Part shown: positions 1-5,680 of the stretch, piece by piece | How positions within the stretch are numbered: position 1 is the first letter of the stretch | Layout: every line of letters starts with the position of its first letter | Source: Savagea sp. | GTDB taxonomy: Bacteria; Bacillota; Bacilli; Bacillales_A; Planococcaceae | Length of the DNA: 9,168 bases | Assembly: GCA_030152265.1 (NCBI GenBank) | Contig: JASLHQ010000120.1 | Coordinates: 1 to 9,168 of the forward strand | Direction of reading: 5' to 3' | Translations under genes and position numbers: made by a program | Notes under the pieces: generated by a model | What the model saw: only the letters and a program-made list of their open reading frames with translations | Databases searched by the model: none | What the model was told of the DNA's origin: nothing

Positions 1-14
1 AGAAGAAAGAAGTA

Positions 15-20
15 TATAAT
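15..20 (+). promoter_or_regulatory. Possible -10 box before the nucleotidase gene
   Basis: A perfect TATAAT lies 31 bases before the chosen TTG start of the first gene, so transcription could begin near position 27 with a short leader. The matching -35 element would lie outside the window, so the promoter cannot be confirmed. Confidence 0.3.
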
Positions 21-51
21 AGAAGAAATAGTGATTGAAGGAGAGAGTAGA

Positions 52-585
52 TTGAAGAAACGAATTGCGGTAGACATGGATGAAGTGTTAGCAGATTTTT
101 CAGGCACTTCTTTAAAATTGATGAACGATTATGCAGGTACGAATTTTACGAAAAAAGATTTAGAAGGTAAAAAAATTATGGATTTGTTTCCGAATGATTT
201 GGAATATTTCTTTGAGAAAATTCAAGAACGTGATTACTTCCGCACATTCCCTGTCATTGAAGGAAGCCAAGATGTGTTGCATCGTTTGAGTGAGCATTAT
301 GAAATTATGATCGCAACGGCGGCGATGGAAGTGCCGAACTCATTCGATGCAAAATACGATTGGTTACGCGAACACTTCCCGTTTTTAAATCCGAGCTTAT
401 TCGTCTTTTGCGGCGATAAAAAAGTGATTCATGCCGATTATTTAATCGATGACAATATTAATCAGTTGCAAAGTTTTACAGGGCGCGGTGTTATGTTAGA
501 AGCACCGAACAACGTAAAGATCGATTACGATGTAAAAATGAAAAATTGGAATGAAATCGAAAAATATTTCATGGAAATGTGTTGA
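52..585 (+). CDS. 5'(3')-deoxyribonucleotidase-like HAD phosphatase
   Basis: Predicted cytosolic phosphatase of the NT5C/5'(3')-deoxyribonucleotidase family, expected to dephosphorylate (deoxy)nucleoside monophosphates. It has 177 residues, the normal size for bacterial members. HAD motif I is the N-terminal VDMDEV (D8 nucleophile, D10 acid/base). Motif II is the threonine of IATAAM (T89). A conserved lysine lies in DAKYDWL (about K101), and the acidic motif YLIDDN carries D133 and D134. The central part closely resembles my memory of a staphylococcal homologue (ATAAM, FPFL, FVFCG, ADYLIDDN). I chose the TTG at 52 over the in-frame GTG at 31 because GAAGGAGAG (37-45) sits 6 nt before it and the HAD motif starts directly after it. 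There is no signal peptide or membrane segment. No terminator follows before the next gene. The family call is firm; the exact substrate is inferred. Confidence 0.87.
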   Translation: MKKRIAVDMDEVLADFSGTSLKLMNDYAGTNFTKKDLEGKKIMDLFPNDLEYFFEKIQERDYFRTFPVIEGSQDVLHRLSEHYEIMIATAAMEVPNSFDAKYDWLREHFPFLNPSLFVFCGDKKVIHADYLIDDNINQLQSFTGRGVMLEAPNNVKIDYDVKMKNWNEIEKYFMEMC

Positions 586-590
586 AAATA

Positions 591-618
591 TTGATAAAAA
601 AGGATAAATAAATACAAT
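591..618 (+). promoter_or_regulatory. Putative sigma-A promoter of the upstream ComK-like gene
   Basis: TTGATA (591-596, 5 of 6 matches) and TACAAT (613-618, 5 of 6) are separated by 16 bp. Transcription would start near 625, about 42 nt before the ATG at 667. The -10 box lies inside the left arm of the inverted repeat at 612-648, so a protein bound there would cover the core promoter. Confidence 0.5.
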
Positions 619-648
619 TAAAATATCCCCTCAATATTTTAATTGTAT
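612..648. repeat. Perfect 15-bp inverted repeat over the comK-like promoter, probable operator
   Basis: The left arm ATACAATTAAAATAT (612-626) and right arm ATATTTTAATTGTAT (634-648) are perfect reverse complements around the 7-nt spacer CCCCTCA. The arms contain almost no G or C and no U-run follows, so a terminator for the upstream gene is unlikely. The left arm contains the predicted -10 box, and the right arm ends directly before the Shine-Dalgarno sequence AAAGGAG (649-655). Because the predicted start site is near the end of the left arm, the transcript would lack most of that arm. This favours a DNA operator over an RNA hairpin. Confidence 0.6.
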
Positions 649-666
649 AAAGGAGTGTTAATTTTT

Positions 667-1269
667 ATGAATAAGTTAGAAAATTATTCAACTTGTTTTC
701 ATCCGGATCTTTTAGCTTTTATTCCAGGTGAGCGTGAAGAGTCATTTGTATTGCATGGAGACCAATATTATAAAACTTGGCACAATCCTTTTTGTCAGTT
801 GAAGTACTCGTTGGAGAAATATGGAATGAATTACGATTTATTAGTTCAACAACAACGTGAACAGTTAAATAGATTCCCAGAACTTTCTATCTATAAAGAG
901 GAAAGAATGTACAAACAATCTATTACGTTTACTCTTGGGGAACAAACGTATATTTTTACACCAACAGAGGGAAGACGAAGTAGTCAAAATATTTGGTTCC
1001 GTGCCGATCGTGTGTTCAGAATTTTAAAATACTATTATAGTCCGACGTTGAATATGTCATTATATGAAATGCGTCATCCAAACATGGAAAAGCAGAATAA
1101 AATTATACGAGAAAATCGTGAAAAAGATTATCGGGTCGGTTCTTTAATCATTTTTGATAATGGGATGAAGATCGCTACACCGACTTCGGAGACCACATTA
1201 AGTCATCGCAATGAAACAGCGCGATTATATTTAACGTATCAAACGGAACGAGAGTTATTTACACAGTGA
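667..1269 (+). CDS. Divergent ComK-like transcription factor
   Basis: A 200-residue protein that I read as a diverged member of the ComK family, the DNA-binding activators of competence genes in Bacillales. Two segments match the ComK pattern. Residues about 84-116 (KQSITFTL, then YIFTPTEGRRSSQNIWFRADRV) align with the ComK segment KPPI...FPTLSS.RPQCGWISHVHV. Residues about 158-192 (SLIIFDNGMKIATPTS, then NETARLYLTYQ) align with EVTFSNGKTMELPIS and the ENQVYRTAWL helix. The proline-isoleucine pair, the GRK motif and the cysteine of canonical ComK are missing. There is no signal peptide or membrane segment. ATG 667 is chosen because AAAGGAG (649-655) precedes it, with a rather long 11-nt gap; the upstream TTG at 643 lies inside the inverted repeat and has no ribosome site. 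The gene is monocistronic, ending at a strong terminator. The family call is moderately certain; activity as an activator is unproven. Confidence 0.6.
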   Translation: MNKLENYSTCFHPDLLAFIPGEREESFVLHGDQYYKTWHNPFCQLKYSLEKYGMNYDLLVQQQREQLNRFPELSIYKEERMYKQSITFTLGEQTYIFTPTEGRRSSQNIWFRADRVFRILKYYYSPTLNMSLYEMRHPNMEKQNKIIRENREKDYRVGSLIIFDNGMKIATPTSETTLSHRNETARLYLTYQTERELFTQ

Positions 1270-1310
1270 GCAATAAGTAGTTATCACTTTGTAAAATAGA
1301 AAGAAAAAAT

Positions 1311-1347
1311 AAAAGCACATGAAATCAATGATTTCATGTGCTTTTTT
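1311..1347. terminator. Bidirectional intrinsic terminator between convergent genes
   Basis: AAAAGCACATGAAATC (1311-1326) pairs perfectly with GATTTCATGTGCTTTT (1330-1345) across a 3-nt loop. On the plus strand the stem runs into T residues through 1347. On the minus strand the flanking A-rich sequence 1301-1314 gives a U-rich tail. It ends both the plus-strand ComK-like gene (stop at 1269) and the minus-strand LCP gene (stop at 1368). Confidence 0.92.
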
Positions 1348-1367
1348 AGTGTTATTTCGGCTTTCTC

Positions 1368-2300
1368 CTACTGTAGTTCTAAATGTTCGCGCAATGTGCG
1401 AATGACATCGTTTAATTCTTCTTCATTCGGCATGTAGTACCAAATGTTGCCGATGAATTGGCCTTCGCCTTCTTCTAAATGAAGTTGTTCTAACTGTTTC
1501 GCCGCGTCTTTATAATGCTTTTGAATCGACACCATTTCGTCGAATGTCATATTCGTTTTGAAATTGTTTTGAATCGCATCGAATATCGGACGGTAGTTGA
1601 CGAGTGTGCTGACGGAAGCGCCTTTTTTCATGACCGCTTCAACGACTTGACGTTGACGGTCTTGACGTCCCCAATCCCCACGTGGATCTTCTTTCCGCAT
1701 GCGGACGTATTTTAACGCTTCGTCCCCATTTAATGTGAGCGGTCCTTTATTGAAATGATACCCTTCTAAATCGAAGTCAAGCGGACTGATGACATCGACG
1801 CCACCGACAGCATTGACAATTTCTTTAAAGCTTTCCATGTTCACTTGAACGAAAAAGTCGATCGGAATATCGAATAAGTTTTCGACGGATTGAATGGCCA
1901 TTTTCGGTCCGCCGTATGCGTAAGCATGATTAATTTTATCCGAAGTACCATGTCCAACGATCTCTGTGTACGTGTCACGCGGAATACTTAACATTTTCGT
2001 TGAGTTCGTCTCAGGATTTACGGTGAGGACAATCATCGTATCCGAACGCCCACCATCTCCAGGTCTTTCATCGACCCCGAGCAAAAGGACAGAGAACGGT
2101 TCTTGTTCGTGAAATGTTAAATCTTCTTCTCTTTTTTCGCTGTCGATCGGTTCATGTATATTTTGAACGGTCGATTTTAAATCGATGTATATTTTAGCAG
2201 CATAAGCGACGCCTGCTGCGAGAACGATGGCGAAAATGAGTAAAATCCATTTCCACACCGCTCTTTTTTTCTTTCTCTTTCTTTCTATTCGACTAGTCAT
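1368..2300 (-). CDS. LytR-CpsA-Psr (LCP) family cell-wall polymer transferase
   Basis: A 310-residue membrane-anchored enzyme of the LCP family, which moves undecaprenyl-linked teichoic acid or capsule polymers onto peptidoglycan. A basic cytoplasmic N-terminus (RIERKRKKKR) precedes one transmembrane helix at about residues 14-36, and the catalytic domain follows outside the cell. LCP hallmarks in order are LLLGVDER (73-79), GRSDTMIVLTV (84-94), SIPRDTY (105-111), KINHAYAYGG (122-131), VGGVDV (165-170), LNGDEALKYVR (190-200) and RMRKEDPRGDWGRQDRQ (200-216) with its conserved Asp and Arg residues. The start at 2300 is preferred to 2324 because GGAGG (2308-2312) lies 7 nt upstream. The gene follows the sigma-factor gene by 63 nt on the same strand with no obvious terminator or promoter between them, so they probably share a transcript. 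Resemblance to TagU/LytR is likely, but the exact polymer cannot be told. Confidence 0.93.
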   Translation of the reverse strand: MTSRIERKRKKKRAVWKWILLIFAIVLAAGVAYAAKIYIDLKSTVQNIHEPIDSEKREEDLTFHEQEPFSVLLLGVDERPGDGGRSDTMIVLTVNPETNSTKMLSIPRDTYTEIVGHGTSDKINHAYAYGGPKMAIQSVENLFDIPIDFFVQVNMESFKEIVNAVGGVDVISPLDFDLEGYHFNKGPLTLNGDEALKYVRMRKEDPRGDWGRQDRQRQVVEAVMKKGASVSTLVNYRPIFDAIQNNFKTNMTFDEMVSIQKHYKDAAKQLEQLHLEEGEGQFIGNIWYYMPNEEELNDVIRTLREHLELQ

Positions 2301-2363
2301 AGTTGCGCCTCCAAAGTGATTCATCTTCCACAGTTAGACGCTCATTGAAATGAGAAAGTTGCT

Positions 2364-2870
2364 TCATGTTTTATTATTTTGTATAGAATAGGCAATTTTC
2401 TTCAATTTTGTCAGCAAGCGATATTTGCGTTTCGCTACCCCATCATAAGAAATTTGAAACCGTTCAGCTAGTTCGTCGTTCGGTATTTCTTCAATCCAAT
2501 ACATATGAGCGAGCTTTCTCTCTTCAGGAGATAATTTTTCAAAAATGATGCTAAGCCATTCGAGCGTTTCGTTTTCATCCGTTGTCGATTCAGTTAAATA
2601 TTGCAAAGTATCGGATTCGACAGGGGTTTGTTTTGCCGCTCGAATATTTTTGTATAAAGCATCTCCGACAGCTCGCTTCATTAAAGTGTATGCGATGGAC
2701 GAAAAAGAACCTCGCTCTTCATTATAAATTTTCGTTGCTTCCCAAAGCGCAAACATCGCGATTTGTTCGTAGTCTTCAAAGTCTTTATAAATATTGAAAT
2801 CGCGAATGATCGCCGAAATCATCGGTCTATATTGTTCTAAAATTCGTTCGTAATCCAATTGTTTCTCCAT
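2364..2870 (-). CDS. Small sigma-70 family factor, SigH/ComX-like
   Basis: A 168-residue alternative sigma factor that would direct core RNA polymerase to a dedicated promoter set. Region 2 spans about residues 10-80 (YRPMISAIIRDF, then FEDYEQIAMFALWEATKIYNEE and SFSSIAYTLMKRAVGDALY), the core-binding and -10-melting part. A short acidic linker (85-103, ESDTLQYLTESTTDENETL) leads to region 4 at about 106-158. There LSPEERKLAHMYWIEEIPNDEL and ISYDGVAKRKYRLLTKLKK form the helix-turn-helix. Region 3 and region 1.1 are missing, as in ECF and SigH/ComX types. The ATG at 2870 has no good ribosome site. A TTG at codon 5 (2858-2856) has GGAG 6 nt before it and could be the true start. No anti-sigma gene is adjacent; the downstream neighbour is the LCP enzyme and the divergent neighbour is ComK-like. 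A role in competence is inferred from context only. Confidence 0.82.
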   Translation of the reverse strand: MEKQLDYERILEQYRPMISAIIRDFNIYKDFEDYEQIAMFALWEATKIYNEERGSFSSIAYTLMKRAVGDALYKNIRAAKQTPVESDTLQYLTESTTDENETLEWLSIIFEKLSPEERKLAHMYWIEEIPNDELAERFQISYDGVAKRKYRLLTKLKKIAYSIQNNKT

Positions 2871-2874
2871 TCTG

Positions 2875-2886
2875 TTCGTGCACGAA
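2875..2886. repeat. 12-bp perfect palindrome just upstream of the sigma-factor start
   Basis: TTCGTGCACGAA is a perfect palindrome ending 4 bp before the ATG of the minus-strand sigma gene, where a Shine-Dalgarno sequence would be expected. Adjacent GAATATTC (2889-2896) and CCTAGG (2896-2901) are also palindromic. It could be an operator or a short RNA hairpin; its role is unknown. Confidence 0.4.
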
Positions 2887-2994
2887 ACGAATATTCCTAG
2901 GTGACATCACTGTAAAAAAAGAAAACGATCTAGGCGAACGAGCAAAATTAAATAATATGTGAGGTCAAAATTAATATTTGAAGCCGTTATTTAG

Positions 2995-3023
2995 TTGATT
3001 TTCGTAAAAGATCAATGTAAAAA
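2995..3023 (+). promoter_or_regulatory. Weak candidate promoter for the ComK homologue
   Basis: TTGATT (4 of 6) and TAAAAA (4 of 6) are spaced by 17 bp, giving a start near 3030 and a leader of about 36 nt. Weak core elements would suit a gene that needs an activator, such as ComK itself, but this is inference. Confidence 0.3.
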
Positions 3024-3065
3024 TAAAAAATGAATGAAAATGATTGGAGTAAAGGAGAGAAATCG

Positions 3066-3563
3066 TTGAAAGTAGAACGTATTTTAGCCATTGCCCCACA
3101 TTTTATCGGACAGACGAAAAGTATCGTTTATACATTAGATGGGAAAATAAAGAGTGAAGAAACGCCGAAACAGTTAATTGAACAACTTTGTTTGCGAGAT
3201 TTTTCAACGAAAGAAGGTAGAAAGCAAGCTGTGAAAAAGTTGTTTGGCTATGAAAAGAAAATTCCAATTTTAATCCAACCGTGTGAAATTGGTGCATTTC
3301 CGACGACATCATCGAAAGATCCGAACTGTTGTTACATTTTTCAACACCCTTTTCATATGAAAGAAAAAGAGAAAGGGCACATGATACTTCGTCTGTTGAA
3401 CGGCGAACAGTTAGAAGTGTACGCTTCGCGTTATAGCTTGCGTCAGCAAAGTTATAAACTGCAACACATTTTAATGACTTGTCGTTATTTGATGAAGGAA
3501 GATCTCGGAAGTTTGACGTATTCTTTAAAATTCGACAAAACTTTGTCTGAATGGATGAAATAG
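3066..3563 (+). CDS. comK: ComK-family competence transcription factor
   Basis: A 165-residue cytosolic protein of the ComK family, which binds AT-boxes in the minor groove and activates DNA-uptake genes in Bacillales. The core matches B. subtilis ComK as I recall it: a Cys (42), S (47) and GRK (51-53) pattern, then KKIPILIQP (64-72) in place of KPPIMVDP, and FPTTSSKDPNC (78-88) in place of FPTLSSTRPQC. The hydrophobic strand MILRLLNGEQLEV (106-118) corresponds to EVTFSNGKTMEL, and SYKLQHIL lies where ENQVYRTAWL is expected. It is shorter than the 192-residue B. subtilis protein, mainly at the ends. TTG 3066 is chosen because AAAGGAGAG (3051-3059) precedes it at ideal spacing; the upstream ATG at 3030 has no ribosome site. 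No terminator separates it from the ilvD control region. Family assignment is good; function as master regulator is untested. Confidence 0.75.
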   Translation: MKVERILAIAPHFIGQTKSIVYTLDGKIKSEETPKQLIEQLCLRDFSTKEGRKQAVKKLFGYEKKIPILIQPCEIGAFPTTSSKDPNCCYIFQHPFHMKEKEKGHMILRLLNGEQLEVYASRYSLRQQSYKLQHILMTCRYLMKEDLGSLTYSLKFDKTLSEWMK

Positions 3564-3585
3564 TCCAAATGTATGTCTGGAACAG

Positions 3586-3601
3586 TTGTAAGCGCATACA
3601 A
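3586..3601. promoter_or_regulatory. CcpA-binding cre site upstream of ilvD
   Basis: TTGTAAGCGCATACAA fits the cre consensus WTGNAANCGNWNNCW at every position and is nearly palindromic. Its centre (about 3593) is roughly 100 bp before the predicted ilvD start site (about 3693). An upstream position is typical of cre sites that activate. In B. subtilis CcpA is known to activate the ilv-leu operon from an upstream cre. A second cre-like stretch with one mismatch (3669-3683) overlaps the spacer and -10 box. Confidence 0.7.
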
Positions 3602-3620
3602 GTAAGGGGCGATATAATTG

Positions 3621-3635
3621 AATTGTCAGACGTTT
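3621..3635. promoter_or_regulatory. Candidate CodY box
   Basis: AATTGTCAGACGTTT matches 11 of 15 positions of the CodY consensus AATTTTCWGAAAATT and lies 22 bp upstream of the -35 element. A second stretch sharing TTGTCAGA (3713-3727) matches 10 of 15 and lies just after the predicted start site. CodY is the usual branched-chain-amino-acid-sensing repressor of ilv genes in this group, but the matches are imperfect. Confidence 0.35.
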
Positions 3636-3657
3636 TAAAAAACTTTCGCAAATACGG

Positions 3658-3686
3658 TTGACGATTCTTTGAAAACGATATATGAT
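3658..3686 (+). promoter_or_regulatory. Sigma-A promoter of the ilv-leu operon
   Basis: TTGACG (3658-3663, 5 of 6) and TATGAT (3681-3686, 5 of 6) are separated by the ideal 17 bp. Transcription should begin near 3693, leaving a leader of about 100 nt before ilvD. An isolated TATAAT at 3613-3618 has no partner -35 at proper spacing. Confidence 0.75.
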
Positions 3687-3736
3687 AGCTACTAATCAAT
3701 TTCAATTGTTTGATTTGTCAGATTTTTTAGGAAAGA

Positions 3737-3781
3737 GTGAACAATCTCGTAATTGAAAAATGTAATGGATTGATGAAGTAG
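3737..3781 (+). CDS. Possible 14-codon leader peptide before ilvD
   Basis: A GTG-started ORF encodes MNNLVIEKCNGLMK and ends at a TAG whose last base is the first base of the GGAG ribosome site of ilvD (3781-3784). Codons 4-6 are Leu, Val and Ile in a row, the three end products of the operon. A purine-rich AGGAAAG (3729-3735) precedes it, but the spacing is short. No clear attenuator hairpin follows, so classical attenuation is doubtful; translational coupling to ilvD is possible. It could be chance. Confidence 0.25.
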   Translation: MNNLVIEKCNGLMK

Positions 3782-3792
3782 GAGCGGATGAT

Positions 3793-5460
3793 ATGCGTAG
3801 TGATATGATAAAAAAAGGTATCGATCGTGCTCCACACCGTAGTCTCTTATATGCGACAGGCGTGAAGACGAAAGACTTAGAAAAACCGTTCATCGGTGTT
3901 TGTAACTCTTATATCGATATTATTCCAGGACATAAACATTTAAATATTTTTGCTGAAATTGTCAAAGAAGCGATTTGGGAAGCAGGCGGTGTACCGTTTG
4001 AATTCAATACGATCGGTGTTGACGATGGAATTGCGATGGGACATATCGGAATGCGCTATTCATTACCGAGCCGCGAAATTATCGCAGACTCTGCTGAAAC
4101 TGTTATTAACGCTCACTGGTTCGACGGTGTGTTTTACATCCCGAACTGTGACAAAATTACACCGGGAATGTTGATGGCTGCAGTACGTACGAACGTACCG
4201 AGCGTATTCGTTTCAGGTGGACCGATGGAAGCGGGCGTTTCTTCAAAAGGCGAGACTCTTTCATTAACTTCTGTTTTTGAAGGTGTCGGAGCGTACAAGT
4301 CAGGAAAAATGACAGCGGAAGAATTGCTCGATATTGAAAACAACGCATGTCCAACATGTGGTTCTTGTTCAGGGATGTTCACAGCGAACTCGATGAACAG
4401 CTTGATGGAAATGTTAGGAGTTACCCTTCCAGGGAACGGAACGATCGTCGCAACGAGCGATGAGCGTCATAAATTAATTAAAGAAGCAGCGAAACACCTC
4501 ATTCGCATGGTGAAAGAAGATGTGAAGCCGCGTGATATCGTAACGAAAGAAGCGATTGACGATGCATTCGCACTCGACATGGCGATGGGTGGTTCGACAA
4601 ATACAGTACTTCACACATTAGCGATCGCGCATGAAGCGGATATCGAATATGACGTTCGCGACATTAACAAAGTGGCGGAGCGTGTGCCGTACTTAGCGAA
4701 GATTATGCCGGCATCGGACATTTCGATGGATGACATTTTCAAAGCAGGTGGCGTCAGCGCCATCATTAACGAATTAACGAAAATTCCTGGCGCAATTCAC
4801 CCAGACCGTTTAACGATTACAGGAAAAACGATCGGTGAAGACGTCCAAGATTTCCATATTACGAATACAGAAGTCATTCGTACGAAAGATAACCCGTACA
4901 GCCCAGTCGGTGGACTTTCCGTCTTATTCGGAAATATCGCACCAGACGGCGGTGTCATTAAAGTAGGAGCAGTTGATCCTTCGATTAAGACATTCAAAGG
5001 GGAAGCGATTGTATTCGAATCGCAAGAAGAAGCACAGGCGCGCATCGATGATGGAACAGTTCGAGAAGGACATGTCGTCGTCATTCGATATGAAGGGCCG
5101 AAAGGTGGTCCGGGAATGCCAGAAATGCTCGCACCGACGTCAGCGATTATGGGACGCGGTCTCGGAACGAAAGTCGCACTCATTACAGACGGTCGTTTCT
5201 CAGGGGCATCACGTGGAATTTCCATCGGGCATATTTCGCCAGAAGCGGCGGAAGGCGGACCGATTGCACTTGTTGAAAATGGCGATATGATCGACATTAA
5301 CTTAACAGAGCGCACGATCAACTTACTCGTTGACGATGCAGTGTTAGAAGAACGTCGTTCGAAATTAAAGCCATTTGAACCGAAAATTAAAAAAGGCTAC
5401 TTAGCTCGTTATTCAAAGCTTGTTACAAGCGCGAGCACAGGTGGCGTTATGAAAATTTAA
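3793..5460 (+). CDS. ilvD: Dihydroxy-acid dehydratase
   Basis: Catalyses dehydration of 2,3-dihydroxy-isovalerate and 2,3-dihydroxy-3-methylvalerate to the 2-oxo acids that become valine and isoleucine. The 555 residues match the usual length in Gram-positive bacteria. The family signature PNCDKITPGMLMA includes Cys119; Cys37 (IGVCNSY) and the cluster ACPTCGSCSGM (Cys186, 189, 192) supply the other iron-sulfur ligand candidates. C-terminal hallmarks are PTSAIMGRGLG, ALITDGRFSGASRG and GHISPEAAEGGPIALV. ATG 3793 follows GGAG (3781-3784) by 8 nt. It is the first enzyme gene of the operon, transcribed from the promoter at 3658-3686 under predicted CcpA and possibly CodY control, and it lies upstream of the T-box rather than downstream. 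No terminator precedes the T-box leader, so transcription probably runs into it. Confidence 0.97.
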   Translation: MRSDMIKKGIDRAPHRSLLYATGVKTKDLEKPFIGVCNSYIDIIPGHKHLNIFAEIVKEAIWEAGGVPFEFNTIGVDDGIAMGHIGMRYSLPSREIIADSAETVINAHWFDGVFYIPNCDKITPGMLMAAVRTNVPSVFVSGGPMEAGVSSKGETLSLTSVFEGVGAYKSGKMTAEELLDIENNACPTCGSCSGMFTANSMNSLMEMLGVTLPGNGTIVATSDERHKLIKEAAKHLIRMVKEDVKPRDIVTKEAIDDAFALDMAMGGSTNTVLHTLAIAHEADIEYDVRDINKVAERVPYLAKIMPASDISMDDIFKAGGVSAIINELTKIPGAIHPDRLTITGKTIGEDVQDFHITNTEVIRTKDNPYSPVGGLSVLFGNIAPDGGVIKVGAVDPSIKTFKGEAIVFESQEEAQARIDDGTVREGHVVVIRYEGPKGGPGMPEMLAPTSAIMGRGLGTKVALITDGRFSGASRGISIGHISPEAAEGGPIALVENGDMIDINLTERTINLLVDDAVLEERRSKLKPFEPKIKKGYLARYSKLVTSASTGGVMKI

Positions 5461-5680
5461 AATAAAACGTTGATGAGGGAAAAGTGATTAACAGACGCAT
5501 TTTCAGAGAGCTAAGGGTCGGTGAGACTTAGCAATGCAGTTAATGACGACATCTCCTCGGAGTGATTTACTGAATGTCGATTGACGTATAGGTAAGTCCG
5601 GGCGAAATAACGCTCGTTATGAATCATTCAAGCTGACGCATTGAATCAGCTTGCTAGAGGCGACAAATATGTCGTGAATT

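Larger units (their letters stand above)
2871..3065. other. Divergent control region between sigma factor and ComK homologue
   Basis: This 195-bp AT-rich stretch separates the minus-strand sigma gene from the plus-strand ComK gene and must hold both promoters. On the minus strand the best candidate is TTTACA (2909-2914 read in reverse) followed after 17 bp by TATTCG, which is weak. On the plus strand TTGATT (2995-3000) and TAAAAA (3018-3023) are 17 bp apart. Other structure includes two CTAGG motifs 33 bp apart (2897 and 2930), GTGA-CA-TCAC (2901-2910) and a direct repeat CAAAATTAA (2943-2951 and 2966-2974). The second copy starts a near match to a ComK AT-box (AAAA-N5-ATTT, 2967-2979), which would allow autoregulation. 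All of these are weak individually. Confidence 0.4.

Noticed and set aside
612..648. Inverted repeat as a terminator of the nucleotidase gene
   Set aside because: The stem has almost no G-C pairs and no U-run follows. It overlaps a good promoter and the ribosome site of the next gene.
2886..2893. AACGAATA, a 7-of-8 match to the streptococcal ComX box TACGAATA, near the sigma gene
   Set aside because: The same motif occurs perfectly inside ilvD (4860-4867) and nearly so inside the nucleotidase gene (136-143), so matches arise by chance in this sequence. The orientation and leader length would also be awkward.
2943..2979. Full ComK K-box (two AAAA-N5-TTTT boxes) upstream of comK
   Set aside because: Only one box is close (AAAA-N5-ATTT). 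The other copy is poor and the spacing of about 10 bp is not one of the standard spacings, so it is kept only as a weak hint.
3103..3705. Minus-strand open frame of 200 codons opposite the ComK homologue
   Set aside because: It has no recognisable family pattern and covers the ilvD promoter region. The plus-strand gene has a good ribosome site and ComK motifs, so this is an antisense shadow.
4797..5321. Minus-strand open frame of 174 codons inside ilvD
   Set aside because: It is antisense to a highly conserved ilvD segment and its residue composition (rich in Ser, Pro, Thr and Ile) is that of a reverse-complement shadow.
5553..5555. CTC (Leu) as the T-box specifier
   Set aside because: The last base would lie in the basal CCTC helix. 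ATC at 5551-5553 is fully in the specifier loop and at the usual distance from the following helix, so Ile is preferred.
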